The translations under genes and the position numbers were made by a program. Below the pieces are notes generated by a model that was given only the letters and a program-made list of their open reading frames with translations, made no database searches and had not been told where the DNA came from. A stretch of 64,000 bases of DNA from assembly GCF_040869045.1 (NCBI RefSeq), contig NC_090319.1, forward strand, positions 279,903,693 to 279,967,692, read 5' to 3'. Source of the DNA: Eurosta solidaginis (lineage: Eukaryota; Arthropoda; Insecta; Diptera; Tephritidae). This document shows positions 32,561 to 44,131 of the stretch, piece after piece (position 1 is the first letter of the stretch; every line of letters starts with the position of its first letter).

Positions 32561-33653
32561 TCATTTCCACATCATTTTTGATAGCAGCCATCAGCAAGGA
32601 ATCTGAATGTGACGCATAATTTTATAATAGGGGTTCAGCCTTCCCTCGAAAGCGTTTGTGGAATTGGTCCTTAATTTTGTTTAGTAATGAGTAAAATGCC
32701 TCCTTTCAAATCTGCAAAATAACTTCATTTGAAGCTCATCATTTGTCACTTAAACATTTTCTTACTTGGTGCTTGGTAGTTCCAAGGGATTGGAATGATC
32801 ACGCGAATGTTTTCTGCATTCGCGACATGTTAATCACCAACATTTTCGCCATTATAAAATAGATTTCATATCATATAATATCTCGTAATAACAAAATTAC
32901 TTTTGCAAAAGCTTAAATTTTCACCACAAATTGATCAGCTGTTCATTTATCTGTCAAATCAACACTTTCTTAGGTTGGCAGCACCAATTCAAGTTCAACT
33001 GAAATAAGTTGTAATTCGTAATACCAAACAGGAGTTGAGTTGTCTGAAGGTTGAGTTGTTTTAATTACAACCCAACTAAGTTGAGTTGTATACCGTAATA
33101 GGGGCATAAGGCTTAAGTAGACAAAGTACTATTTCCATTTTTCGAAGCTAGCCTCCAAAAACTAGATATCGGCTTTCCAAGTTCGAAATTCTACATTTAA
33201 AAATTTTATTTTTTTTTTGTTAACGCGTTCAGCATATTAAAAAAGTAAAAATGTTGTCGTGGTCCGCTCTTTTCCCTTATTTGAAGTGCTGATTTCCTTT
33301 TTTAAAGAAATTTAGTATAACAGCTGTTATACGAGGTGAAAAGTCAGATAGTCCCATGATATTGGCTACTACTTTCATGTCTGCACATACTATCCACTGG
33401 AATTGCTCGTACTGTAATTTTTCAAAAAAAAGAATACAGCCATTCAAATAAAAGAAAAAGGCGAACCACGACCACATTTTTACTTTTTTAATTTGCTGAA
33501 CTCGTTAACAAAAAAAATTGAATTTCGAAATGTAGAATTTCGAACTTCGAAAGACGATATCTATTTTTTGGAGGCTAACTTCGAAAAACGGAGATAGTAC
33601 TTTGTCTACTTAAGCCTCAATCTCTACAAAAAAGTGGTTTTGGTCCAATACCC

Positions 33654-33929
33654 AGCCGGCTGTTGCACAGTGTAATGAAACACACCATGTCTAAAATCGT
33701 GCAAATTTTATCTGAAGAGAGTATAGCGCGACCGATCCTTTTCGCTTACAATGGAAGGCCTTGGGGAGTGTTATCGATGTTGATGGTCCTTTGCCGGATG
33801 CAGATCCGGTACGCTCCGGTAACAAGCACCAAAAAAGGTACTAGCCCGACCATCTCGGGAACGTTTTGGTATGACCACGTGAAACCTTCTAGGCCATACC
33901 GCCCACCCACCCTCTAGATCCATCAGCAG
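33654..33929. repeat. Probable dispersed repeat fragment
   Basis: GATCCGGTACGCTCCGGTAA and TAGCCCGACCATCTCGGGAA have the GC-richer texture of the adjoining SINE-like repeat. A diverged parallel (CCAGTAGGCTCCGGTAGAAT) lies at about 26107. The frame at 33663-33917 is not convincingly coding. Confidence 0.45.
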
Positions 33930-34116
33930 TTCAGGGTCGCCAGAGTCTCGGCTGTTAATGAAACAGGATTCGCCACGTGTAGGCGAGGTTGAAAATTCGG
34001 TTGGAGAAGCTATAAATTGGGCTGGCAACCCCTTGAATGAATTTTGTATTTTAGTCGCCTCTTACCACTGGCACACCTACCGCGGGTATATTCTAAGCCC
34101 CCTAACCCGCTGGGGG
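33930..34116 (-). repeat. SINE-like dispersed repeat, copy 2
   Basis: The minus strand reads CCCAGCGGGTTAGGGGGCTT, ACCCGCGGTAGGTGTGCCAG, TAAGAGGCGACTAAAATAC, then TTTATAGCTTCTCCAACCGA and CTCTGGCGACCCTGAA. This is the same block order as 14635-14814. It may extend leftward into 33654-33929. Confidence 0.5.
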
Positions 34117-37100
34117 TAAATACATATAGTAAAATATTTCCGTAGAGATGCGAAGGAAGAAGACTTTTCCGTTAGTACAAGTTCAGGGATTAACGGGTAC
34201 AATAAGTATATGCATTTTATTTGACAAAAGGTGTACAAAGAGGATAATCAGACAGTACCGGTGGGCCGGAGAGGTACAAATAGGGCCTCTTCGACATTAC
34301 CAACAGTGCATAAAGAGGTACAATTCGTCTTTCCCTAGGATATGCTCAAACAAAAGGGATCAGTTTAAAACTGGCAATAGCCGCATGCTCCTTTGTGACT
34401 CATCCTGCACTGAGCGCATTTTTTTGCATTTATAACACCATTTCAAGAGAAATCTCAGTCAAGAACCAACTGTGAAGCTAGTGGGACCGTCGCCCGTTCG
34501 TTTACATTATATAATTATGCATGTACGCTGCAGCGAAAATGGGCGATCGTCATGCAGATCACTATTTTCACACTATAGGTTTAGTGACAACCTCCGAACT
34601 GGTGCTATTCGAATACAGAGCAGGACAGAAGGTAGTTAAACTTGTACCCACAGTGCTTAAGTCTCAGCTGAATGAATTTAAGTTAATTACTCACAGGATT
34701 ATTGAAGAATCACCTACGACCAGGGGCCGAAACTGTCACTCCTTTTATAATATAATTCCTTGCAAAACTATTAATTTTTGACTTTTAATACATATATTTG
34801 GATCAAGATAAAAATTTTCGGATTTTTATTTTTTGAGTCCGATAGAACTAGTTAAACTCGGACTTTTAAAAATAAAGTTAAATCCGGACTTTTATTTTTT
34901 AAGGCCAAAATAAAAGTCCCGCTTGATAACAAAGAAACGGCTTATCCGAAACAAACAGTTTTTTTAATTCTGATTATTTTATCGGACTAAAAAAATAAAA
35001 ATACAGATTTTACTTTTATATGTGGACTTTTATGGAAAAAGTTCGAAAAATAAAAAGGAATCATGATTCGGCATGATATTGCTATAGGGGTACCTGGGAA
35101 CTCGAAAATTTTTTGTCTACGACTGAACCAGTTAAGAACGCGTTCAAAAGGTCTGCAAAGCTAGCTAACTGTTACTTCATAATGTTACAAGTGTCAGTTG
35201 AAAGCACTGCGAAAGGATAGAACTAGAACAAGTACCGTCCTTAATGATATAGTTTTGCCCTAGTTCGGAACTAGTGCGATTCGCTGCAAGATATACCCGT
35301 ATATACCTGTAGTACGTAAATATATACAAACATGCCACATCGGTTTGAGTTCAGCCATATCACAGCTCTCATGCATACATACATACATATGTACATACGT
35401 ACTCACAAGGTATTTATGTATTACTATTATATTATCGTTACAGAAAAGTTATCCAGGTTTCATTTCAGGGCATTTTACTCAGTCGCCCGCACCTACAACT
35501 TGCACCTACTAACAAAGATATATAAAAATACCTTAAATTTTTATTGTAAAACATTTTTTAGTCACAAGAAGAACCTTCTGAAGTGCCATTATATTGACGG
35601 CTGAATAAAGGAACACACTCCCTCGGCTATGCGTTGGAAATTGCTCTCACTCTACAAAACAACTAAACGATTGATAAATGTTCTATCTCAACCTCTTATC
35701 AAGCTCAGAATTTGATTGAAGAACGTCTGTTTCAGAAAACAAATGAAGCAAGCCCTATATCTTAAATATATATCTCGACAGTGGATCTTCGGACCCCATT
35801 CTAAGAAATGTTCTTCCATCAAATACTGAGATATGCTGATCTAAGGTAGAGCATGCTTCAATGGTCTGTTAAGATAGTCTTTTTTGCACGCGCACTCGAG
35901 ATAGGCCGATCTTTCACTCAGCCGTCGATATGTTCGAACTTCGATAATATAAATTTTAAATACCTGAAATGAGACAATATTTAACCAAAGTTTCTGTTAT
36001 CTTGTTTATTATCTTTTTTTATGACATTGACTTCTACGTCGTGCTGCTTTAACGTTTTTTTGACACCATGACGGCGCTAATTATTGATGGCATGCTTGTA
36101 AAATGAATAACATGGACTTAAAGGACTTATAAAAAGCAGTTACACTAACGAAACTGCGCTGTAAATTATTTGTAAAAAGAAATTATAATAACAATAACGA
36201 TATTAAAAAAAACTACTAATAAGGTGCTTGCAAAAAAATAAAAAATTTAATAAATTAAATAAAAACGTAAACGTCATTAACTGTAACATTAAGCAACAAT
36301 TGTTTAAAATTAATCAAATGTGTATTATGTTCCCTCCCTATTACTTCTCTACTACAACAAAATAAAACAACAACACACGCCCAAAAACAAAACAAAAATA
36401 TGTGTTTGAAATAATATAAAAACAAAAACAGCTGATTGCATGTCCAAAACACATAAGAAACGATCCGAATCGAAACAAACGTGTATGTACTACTAGAGTA
36501 TAAAAACATAGGATGAGTCTAATGTAAAGGACTTCGTAATGTAACAAAACTAATACTGCATTAATCAAATATGAATTCGTACGAGTATAAATTGAAACGT
36601 ACAGAATACTAACGAAAGAAAAAAATTTTGACCGTAAATGAAATGAGTTAAGACTCAAAATCCCAACTTTGGAAAAATTTCAAAATTGTACAGAACAGAA
36701 TTGCATGCAGATGAAAGTTAGCTGAAAGTAATATTACGAAAACAGAACAAACACACCAAGCAATCAGAAAAACTCGAAACACGTATCAGGCAAGGAAGCA
36801 ACGATAAACGGAGACTGCACCCATCAATAACAGGTTACAGAAAAGGTGATACCAGAAATCAATGCATAATACAAAAAAATGGACGTATGGAAGTGATCAA
36901 TATTGACTCGTGCATTTGTTGTTTTTTGCAAGTTTTGTTACGCACAAAATTTAGCTAGAAAATGCAACAAAATGTCACCGAGTGAAATGGTGTTTTTGCG
37001 TGAAATTAGGGAACTTTTCCTTCCCTCAATTGATTTCTTCTACCCACATGAACCTCTGTACATCTTCTACAATGCCAATTATAAGTTAATTCAACTTTCG

Positions 37101-38008
37101 TCTACAACCTGCGCATCAATTTTGTTATATCCAACGCGTAAGTTTTGTTTATATTTTTTTGTTTTAGTTTAGCGTTTATTGTAGTTGCTTTAGTAGTTGC
37201 CACCTTTTTTAGACAAAAAACTTCTTTCATCAACTCTTCCTTCTTTCGCTGTTGCGTTGTAGTTTTTAGTTGTAAGGCAAAATAACACAAAGCCACAATT
37301 TCACATTTTAATGTTAATTTTTAGTTTTAGACCTACCTCTCTTTCTTACACATGTAGTTTCCTAATTCCCCCACCTAATACCTCACGCTTATATAAAACC
37401 AAATGGAAACTTTTCAAACTTAACTTTTTTCGCCAAAACACACTGGATTTTTAATTTCTTTAATTTTACTGAAATGCATAATTTTAAAAATTTTTTTAAT
37501 ATGCCTACTAGTGGTGGGGTGACACAAAGTCAAGGGGCATACGGTAAATTAACATTATGACCACTTCAAATGGTTATACGGCTAACTTACTTTATTATCA
37601 TTTTAAATTTGCCTTTGTGGCAATTTAGAAAAGCACCAACAGCAAAACGGTCAGGAACCAATTTTTATTCCGATTTTTGACTTCAATAAAAAACCACAAC
37701 AGCGCAGCGTACTTTTTTCTCGAAACCCATTTACGTATTCAAATTCAAACAAATACTCCATATTTTTAAATTTAATAACATTAACGTTAAAAAATGTCCG
37801 CGAAATTTTTAACGATCTGCACTTATTGCTCTCTTCATTCGACTGAACAAGAACATGGTGAGAATATAATAATGTAAACGTACACCAGTTGTTAACATTT
37901 TAAAGCGTTAGGGGTCGAAATAATTGGCCGTATGGCCACTTGAGAAAATTTGAGTTAACATTATGACCATTTGGCAAAGTCAAAATGGTCATATTGTCAA
38001 TATCGTTA
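34117..38008. other. 3.9 kb without a supported gene
   Basis: 34800-35050 repeats the words TCCGGACTTTTA/AAAAATAAA several times and looks like a decayed low-complexity repeat. 37540-37990 holds two diverged copies of a TTAACATTATGACCA block. Frames at 34148-34435, 34521-34781, 36341-36658 and 36903-37172 show no domains and AT-driven composition. Confidence 0.35.
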
Positions 38009-38635
38009 ACAGGGCATATGGGAATAGATGGGAATGAAAAAGCAGCTGAACTGTCTAAAAAGGGCACATCCCTTGTAGCTTCCTCCGTAGACGTCCCAAT
38101 TGGATTAAGCGAGATTAAGAGAAGGCGAGAGGTGCACATGATCGACCAAGCGGGAAAGGCCTATGTCAAAGCGCGGGGCTGTAAAGTGTTGAAGATGATG
38201 CGTAGGTCTTACAACTTTAGACTAACAAAGTTGCTTCTATCATTAAAAAGAGAGGAATGTAGACTCATGACGGATATTCTGACTGGACACTGCCTTCTCG
38301 CGTCACATGCCTTTAAATTAGGCTTGGTCAGTGATAGCAGATGTAGGAAGTGCGGGCTAGAGGAGGAAACTATCGAGCATGATGTGTGCTCGTGCCCCGC
38401 GCTTGCCAGGCTAAGCCTCCAGCTATAAGGAAGTGATGGCATAGGTCCTAGAAAGCTTCTACTATTTGCCAAGGGGAAGGGGTTATTTAATAACATAGGT
38501 CCTGGTTTTTGATAAGGTTTTTCTGTTTGGTCGTTAAACAAACTTCGGGTAACACTACGGACTCGTTCAGTCTATATGAGGTCCTCATGGGCCGGCCAGT
38601 TCAACCTATCTAAACCTAACCTGTATGTAATATTT
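38009..38635 (+). mobile_element. LINE 3' end with RNase H and zinc-knuckle tail
   Basis: The open part (to 38428) starts GHMGIDGNEKAAELSKKGT, the last strand of a LINE RNase H domain. It ends in LGLVSDSRCRKCGLEEETIE followed by H and a CSCPAL, a CxxC...H...C zinc-knuckle-like tail typical of RNase H-bearing non-LTR elements (I or R1-like; clade not resolved). The 3' UTR ends CAACCTATCTAAACCTAACC. The element is 5'-truncated, a dead copy; no clear duplication is seen. The copy at 55436-55775 shares the tail and UTR. Confidence 0.78.
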
Positions 38636-39381
38636 TGTTGTAGAAGTAAATAAAATAAATAAATGTAAGGGGTGGTAAATGAAAAATGTTTTCTTTTTCT
38701 TTTATGATTTAAAATTAATATTGTGTAATAGCTTTATGACCTCAAAAATTTGTTTTCAGACTTAAAGTAAAAAAAAAAAAAAATATGTGGGGTGGACAAA
38801 ATTTGTTAAATATCAGACACCCTAAGTGCTACCAAAAGGGTGAGCTGTCAAAAATCTTCTAAAAAAACGAAATCAATAGAGCAACCTTGTTGAACCAAAA
38901 TTAATCCAGATCAGACAAGTATATCAGGAACACTTGATTGCTTGTTGTTGTATTTGAATGTTAAACTTTTATGGGGATTTGGATCAATGTTAATTGAAAC
39001 TCATCAAATGTAAATTCATCCATATCTAATGTAGAGCTACAATATCGAATGAAAATTATCGACTAAGTGCTGGTTTCAAGTATCGCATTTGAAATATGGG
39101 AATATGGGGTACCCGACAGGCCTAGTCGCTTTCAATTTCGACAGTTTTGGCACTTGAAGATAAATGTACACTCCGAGCGATATAAGAGTTTATTCACATT
39201 ACACTCACCTTCTGCTACTACCGCCAATACGTTTGGTTAATGTATGTATGTGATTTTGGACTTGTGTGGGAACTGCACGAACGAAGGAATGTCGGAAAGA
39301 GTTTAATTTTTTTTGCACTTTCTGCTCAACTGATTAATACAGAATTCTAGTTTTGTAAAATTTGAAGGTACTCTGTTATAA
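38636..39381. other. Unassigned sequence left of the TIR element
   Basis: AT-rich, with an A-run at 38771. No coding or structural feature seen. Confidence 0.3.
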
Positions 39382-41941
39382 CACTGGTCAACAACATTTT
39401 TGTACATGGGTTGTGCGTATATTTTTTTATTGCTTTTGCACCCAGAAATAAGAATATGAACATAAAAAAGTTTTTGATTTGGTTTTGTTCGAAGAAATGA
39501 GAAAAACGAAAAACATGAAAATTCATCACAATTTGACATAGATTTGATTTATTCTAGTATAGTAAAAATCAATTTAAGATTTATTCTTATAAATTTAGTT
39601 TTAGAATACAGTTTAAATGTTTAAAAATGCTTTTTCCTGCTTTTCCTGCCATATTCGGTATCATTTTCTCTTATTAACGTCCAAATGTAGTCCCCCATCA
39701 TGCTTTCCGTATACTGGCATTGGTAGCGTTTCTCAAACTCCATTATATCTTGATGGAATCGCTCCCCGTGTTCTTCTGAATAAGCTCCTATATTATCTTT
39801 GAATTTATCCAGATGTGAATGTAACATGTGCATCTTTAGCGACATTCTACATCCGATGGCGGAAAAATTCGTAATCATGCCAGTTATCAGCTCATCATAA
39901 TTTTCGTCCCTATGATTTCCAAGAAAGCCATGAACTACTGCCTTAAAACTGTTCCACGCTAGTTTCTTCTCATTGCTAAGTAGGTCCGGGAAAATATCGC
40001 AGTTCATAATTTTTTTTATTTGAGGGCCAACAAAGACTCCAGCTTTAATTTTCGCGTCTGACAGCTTTGGAAAAAAAGTCTGCAAATATTTGAAAGCTTT
40101 AGACTCAATATAAAGAGCCTTCACAAATTGTTTAATAAGGCCCAATTTAATATGCATTGGCAGCATCAATATATTTTTAGGATCGACAATTGCTTCATGT
40201 TTAATATTAAATCTTCCCACTCCATACTCAGTACGTTCACGCCAATGTTTTTGGCGATAGTGGGCGGCATCATTTCTGCTATCCCATATGCAAAGATAAC
40301 AGGAGTGCATTCCAGTAAAAAAACAAACCATCTTGAAGTCTCCATTAACTTCCCACTTGTATTCCGTATATTTGATTGCAGTTAATAGCATTTTAATACT
40401 GTCATAATTTTCTTTGAGATGTATGGAATATGCCAGTGGAATAGGTGGAAATTTGTTCCCATTGTGTAGTAGAACTGCTTTTAGACTTTTTGTTGAGCTG
40501 TCGATAAAGAGGCGCCATTCATTTGTATTACAAGGAATACCAATTGCTTCAAATAAACCTTTCACGTCATAGCAAAAACAGAGTTCATCTTCCTTACTGT
40601 AGAAACAAGAAAATTCTTCATGACGCTTTCTTTGCCGAGATATTCGAACATCAGAAGTAAGTAAATTTCGTTGTTTAAGCCGCGATGCTAATAACTCAGC
40701 TTTGTTTTTTGATAGATTTAAGTCTCTTATTAAGTCATTGAGATATTCAGAGTTGATGAGATGTGGTATTCCTGGTTCAAATTGAGGAACAAATTCGGAA
40801 TGTACGGATGCAGATGAACTCGGTGTTTGAAAGCTGCCTTGAGGGAATAGTTGCTTTTCCAACACAGGTGGATCAGGTACAGGATTTTGTTCCGAATGTG
40901 GTACTGGAGCGGATGTCGATGGTAGTTCCGGATATATACATAGTTTTCCTTAAACGTTTCCCTGTCAGTGGTTTCACTACACAAAATGTTAAAATGTCGT
41001 GTCATGATTACTCGGTTCCCTCCAAATCCTCAGCACTGCGAACTTCATGGCTCTCTTCTCACCCTGGTACCAAACTATAATAAAACATAAAGCATTTCAT
41101 AACAATTTCAGTTATTATGCAATTATATATGTGTAGATATTTGTATATATATATGAAACAGTTAGTACAATAAAAAGGAGAAAATAAACTTACGCTCCAG
41201 AATGCTTCTGCAAGAGTTACATGAAACATGTGGAGCCCATTTTTTTGTCCTGGTTTTTAACAGGTAGACCGAAGTAGGCTAGGTAGGTCTCGCAAATCCT
41301 CGTGTTTTTAGTTATATCAAACTTTTTGTGTATTTTAATACATTCGCCACATATATAGCAAAACGAATTAGCCGCTCGTTTACAACTTCTCGAAGACATC
41401 ATTCCTCTGTGATATGCAAAAACATAGTATCGCCCACAACGAGTGACCCAAGAAACGACAGCTTCTTAAAAAAAATTTTACTTACAAAAACGCTATCAGG
41501 TAGCTGGCGTGCTCTATTGCTAGGCCTGCCAATCCGTCAGCGAAAGTTTCGATGGGTTTCTTAATATGTACTTAACGAATTGCCAAATCTACCTAAAATC
41601 ATGTGTATCTGGGACCTTTTATCTCCTTTTTACTGTTTCTCAGCCACATTTTTTTGGTTTTTTATTAAGGTGAGTATGTTGTGCTTTAAGTAGATATTTT
41701 TTCGATGCATTGATGCATCGCTGCATCAGGTAGCTACCCGCCGCCCTCTATCGACCGAAATAGCGCGAAAGGACCTACATTAGCCTGGTGCAAAAATGCA
41801 AAATTTTCAAATCGCTATAACTTCTACAAAACCAAATATTTTTGATTCGTAATTGCATTTTTTTTTATAGAATTGAACATAGAATCCGAATATATAGGGC
41901 AAAACCCATGTACAAAAAAAAATTTTTTTTGTTGACCTGTG
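39382..41941 (-). mobile_element. TIR DNA transposon carrying an arthropod orphan gene
   Basis: CACTGGTCAACAACATTTTT then GTACATGGGTT at the left is mirrored by AACCCATGTAC ... GTTGACCTGTG at the right. The inner bases (TGTGCGTATAT against the inverse of ATATATAGGGCAAAA) extend the pairing to roughly 45 bp. TAA flanks both sides (39379-39381 and 41942-41944). The 2.56-kb interior is almost filled by one minus-strand gene, with AATAAA 36 nt past its stop. A dyad-rich ATGCATTGATGCATCGCTGC lies subterminally at 41706. Confidence 0.7.
39621..41402 (-). pseudogene. Putative transposase of an uncharacterised arthropod family, frameshifted
   Basis: Two exons: 41402-41194 and 41074-39621, with GTAAGT donor and TTATTATAG acceptor (119-nt intron). 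Exon 1 encodes FCYICGECIKIHKKFDITK and YLAYFGLPVKNQ, then a second zinc-ligand pair readable only after a frame change at the 7-T run 41240-41246. Exon 2 has FAVLRIWREPSNHDT, then frame changes near 41000 and 40930, then an intact 414-codon stretch. Conserved blocks there: LFIDSSTKSLKAVLLHNGNK (D122), CYLCIWDSRNDAAHY (C189, C192, D195), MLPMHIKLGLIKQFVKAL, FLGN, and EEHGERFHQDI (E364-D373). I remember this family as multicopy in many arthropods and usually listed as uncharacterised. The spaced acidic residues suggest a DDE-type nuclease; that is inference. Confidence 0.75.
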
Positions 41942-42390
41942 TAATTTATTATAAAAAGTAAATACTTAGCTAAAGATTTCTTGTTGGTTGTAGCCGGTGT
42001 GCTGTAAAAATATCTGTTTACTAAAAAAATGCTTTGTTTTATTCACTATTAAAAAAACATTTATGTAATTGTTAAGAAGTTTTTGCGACTAACAGCCTAA
42101 GTACAAACTAATAAATGTAAAAAAAAAAATCCTTCACAGAATCTCTTTTAATTTTTTATGTTGCATGAATTTTAAACTTTCTCCAGCTTCATTTAATGTA
42201 ACTATCTCACATTTCCTCATAGCTCTACCTTACTTCCTTAAACAAAAAATTTAATCCTACCTATAAAATTTTATTAATATTGTGCTTTTTTATTTTACTT
42301 TTTTCCTTTTCTCCCCACTTTTTTTTTGGAAAAAATATAAACCAATGCAAAAACCAAACCCCCTGGCACGTTGTTTCACCACACTTGCAG
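41942..42390. other. Unassigned sequence before the acidic exon
   Basis: AT-rich with T-rich tracts. It ends in CCACACTTGCAG, a plausible 3' splice site, so it is probably intron. Confidence 0.35.
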
Positions 42391-43479
42391 CATTCATTAC
42401 TCTATGAACTGCTGCCGTGTATTAAAAATTGCAGTCCCTCTATCAGTTCCAATACAATTCCTAGCACATCATGGCGACAACAACAATGGCAACAAGTACT
42501 CACACAAGCTTTATATAGTCATGCATTAAGCGTTGATCCTGAAGATGAGACAGAGAGTCCTCTAGCAGGCAACAGACAATCAGGCACCACCTCAGCTTTA
42601 AAACTTCTGCAAAATCAACCACTGAACGTAAATATCGTAAAGAGTAAGGACAACTACAATTTCGTACACGCTTATGAAATGGAGCAAGAAGTCAAGTTAC
42701 AACAACAAGAGCGTGTGAAAAAAATGCATACTTTACCAGAGGAATTAAGCATCTCCAGTCATTATTATTATTACTCAAATGATTCGTTACGTAGTTCAGA
42801 TCGTGGTAGTGATAATATATTGGTCACATTCGATTATGGTTTTAGTGATTCATTGCTCGAAGGTATATCACTTGATGATCTAAGTATGGAGAAGAAGCAA
42901 ATGCAATTACCGTTAGCAACTAAAAGCAAAGTGTATGGCAGAAAAGAGGAAGATGCGCTAAATGTTTGGTTATCCAACAAATCGACAATGTGCATTACGG
43001 ATAAATATGAAGATGATGATTATAGTGATAGCTGGGAACAGCAAGTTGACGAAGCAGATGTCGACAATGATAAAGGAATGCAAATTTGGTTTAATACTGC
43101 GCTAACACGTAGTCAAAATGAGGAGGGAAGTTTGAATACGTTTAATACATTTGGCGCTGATTTCAAAGTGCATCACATGCAACATCAACTTATGATCGAT
43201 GACGCTGCAGAGGAGAGTGATGTAGATGAAAAAGATCAAAGTTGCAATTTATCGTTGGTGGCGTTTACTAACGATAGCTCAGAGCGTAGTCGTAGTGCAG
43301 CCAGCGCTAACAGTTTTTACTATCAGCATTTAGGGCACAGTCAATATGATGTTAGAGAGCGGGTCGCCGTGTATGAAGAGGAAGTAGAAAAGCCGAAATC
43401 TAACTCCGTAAATTTGCTAGGGTATACAAAAATTGATAATGTGTATGAGATAGAGGAATTTTTTGATAGCTTGAATTGA
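42391..43479 (+). CDS. Acidic, unrecognised protein: probable terminal exon
   Basis: The open frame runs 363 codons from the acceptor at 42389-42390 to TGA at 43477-43479, in phase 0 (HSLLYELLPCIKNCSPSIS...). The upstream part of the open frame (42280-42390) is hydrophobic low-complexity and T-rich, which argues that it is intron rather than N-terminus. The protein is Ser/Gln-rich, then strongly acidic (DDDYSDSWEQQVDEADVD), and ends VNLLGYTKIDNVYEIEEFFD. I do not recognise it. No upstream exon is evident. Phase would allow splicing from the ends of the coiled-coil gene's exons at 17555 or 17728 but not from 18332. It could equally belong to a separate gene. Confidence 0.6.
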   Translation, partial: HSLLYELLPCIKNCSPSISSNTIPSTSWRQQQWQQVLTQALYSHALSVDPEDETESPLAGNRQSGTTSALKLLQNQPLNVNIVKSKDNYNFVHAYEMEQEVKLQQQERVKKMHTLPEELSISSHYYYYSNDSLRSSDRGSDNILVTFDYGFSDSLLEGISLDDLSMEKKQMQLPLATKSKVYGRKEEDALNVWLSNKSTMCITDKYEDDDYSDSWEQQVDEADVDNDKGMQIWFNTALTRSQNEEGSLNTFNTFGADFKVHHMQHQLMIDDAAEESDVDEKDQSCNLSLVAFTNDSSERSRSAASANSFYYQHLGHSQYDVRERVAVYEEEVEKPKSNSVNLLGYTKIDNVYEIEEFFDSLN

Positions 43480-44131
43480 GAAAATGCATTTTATGAAAAG
43501 TTTATAGTTATATAGATAGTTGCAGCTCTAATTTTGAAGGACACCTGCTGTATCTCAAACCGATTACGTTGGACTTCCATAGAGTTGGTTGGATCAGCTG
43601 TTTTACACGAATTTTGCTTGAACATCAAAGTGGTTGTTCCGCAATTTTCTTTTTATCTCATGATCTATTCATACACGAGGGAACTCTACAGTAGTGATCA
43701 AACTTTGGTCTCATAATTTAAGGCATTTACATACGTATATACCACTTTTATTGTATCCAATCAAAAATATTTATTTACTCGCAACCACAACATTTGATTT
43801 GTACATGATATATAAAACAAATATCGCCAGTTCGACTGTTGAGTGAAATGTCACCATATCTCAACTGCTGTTTCGAAAACGACCTATCTCAAAATGTTTC
43901 GAAATTCGGTGTTCTGTCGAGTAAAGGTGATGTTCCACTCAACAGTGAATTTATAACAACACCCTTTAAGATGTATGGGAACTTAAAAATTCTCTAACTC
44001 TTTCATTTGTTAAATCTGTAAAAAAAAAAACCGGATCATTGGTCCCACCAACAGTAAAGTGTGCCACCGCACAAAGTTGGTTATTCCCAAGTGCCCCTGA
44101 TCCATCATCTCCATAACCCAATTTACTTCCA
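43480..44131 (+). other. Probable 3' UTR and flank of the acidic exon
   Basis: AT-rich, with several AATAAA-like words. It contains a small TIR element at 43827-43950. The frame at 43534-43716 is not convincing. Confidence 0.35.
43827..43950. mobile_element. Small TIR element, TCGACTGTTGAGTG family, copy 1
   Basis: TTCGACTGTTGAGTGAAATG then TCACC at the left is mirrored by GGTGATGTTCCACTCAACAG then TGAA at the right. The interior repeats GTTTCGAAAACGACC-type words. A longer relative is at 61937-62203. Confidence 0.6.

Larger units (their letters stand above)
31436..33106. mobile_element. PIF/Harbinger-like element with TAA duplication
   Basis: The left terminus TGCCCCTATTACCGTTTACA (then ACTCAAC) is the inverse of the right terminus (GTTGAGTTGTATACCGTAAT, then AGGGGCA). 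TAA lies at 31433-31435 and 33107-33109, the 3-bp TWA duplication of PIF/Harbinger elements. A transposase remnant lies at 32347-32560. Excising the element with one TAA rebuilds the foldback arm, which confirms the boundaries. Confidence 0.85.
31399..33653. repeat. Foldback element split by a Harbinger element
   Basis: The left arm starts GGGTATTGGACCAAACCCAC and resumes after the insert with GGCTTAAGTAGACAAAGTAC. The right arm is the reverse complement and ends TGGTCCAATACCC at 33653. Inner arms (33112-33270 and 33465-33640) also pair, around a TTCGAAATTCTACATTT block. Without the insert the element would be about 580 bp, nearly all palindrome. Confidence 0.82.

Noticed and set aside
36255..36658. 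Minus-strand frames with Phe/Tyr-rich, membrane-like sequence
   Set aside because: Overlapping alternative frames in AT-rich DNA with no initiation context or splice structure.
40763..41080. Plus-strand 105-codon frame over the TIR element
   Set aside because: Opposite strand of the transposase-like gene, whose conserved blocks are on the minus strand.
17084..42391. Asserting that the acidic exon at 42391 belongs to the coiled-coil gene
   Set aside because: Phase compatibility with two exons is weak evidence, since one third of random exons would match. Kept only as a possibility.
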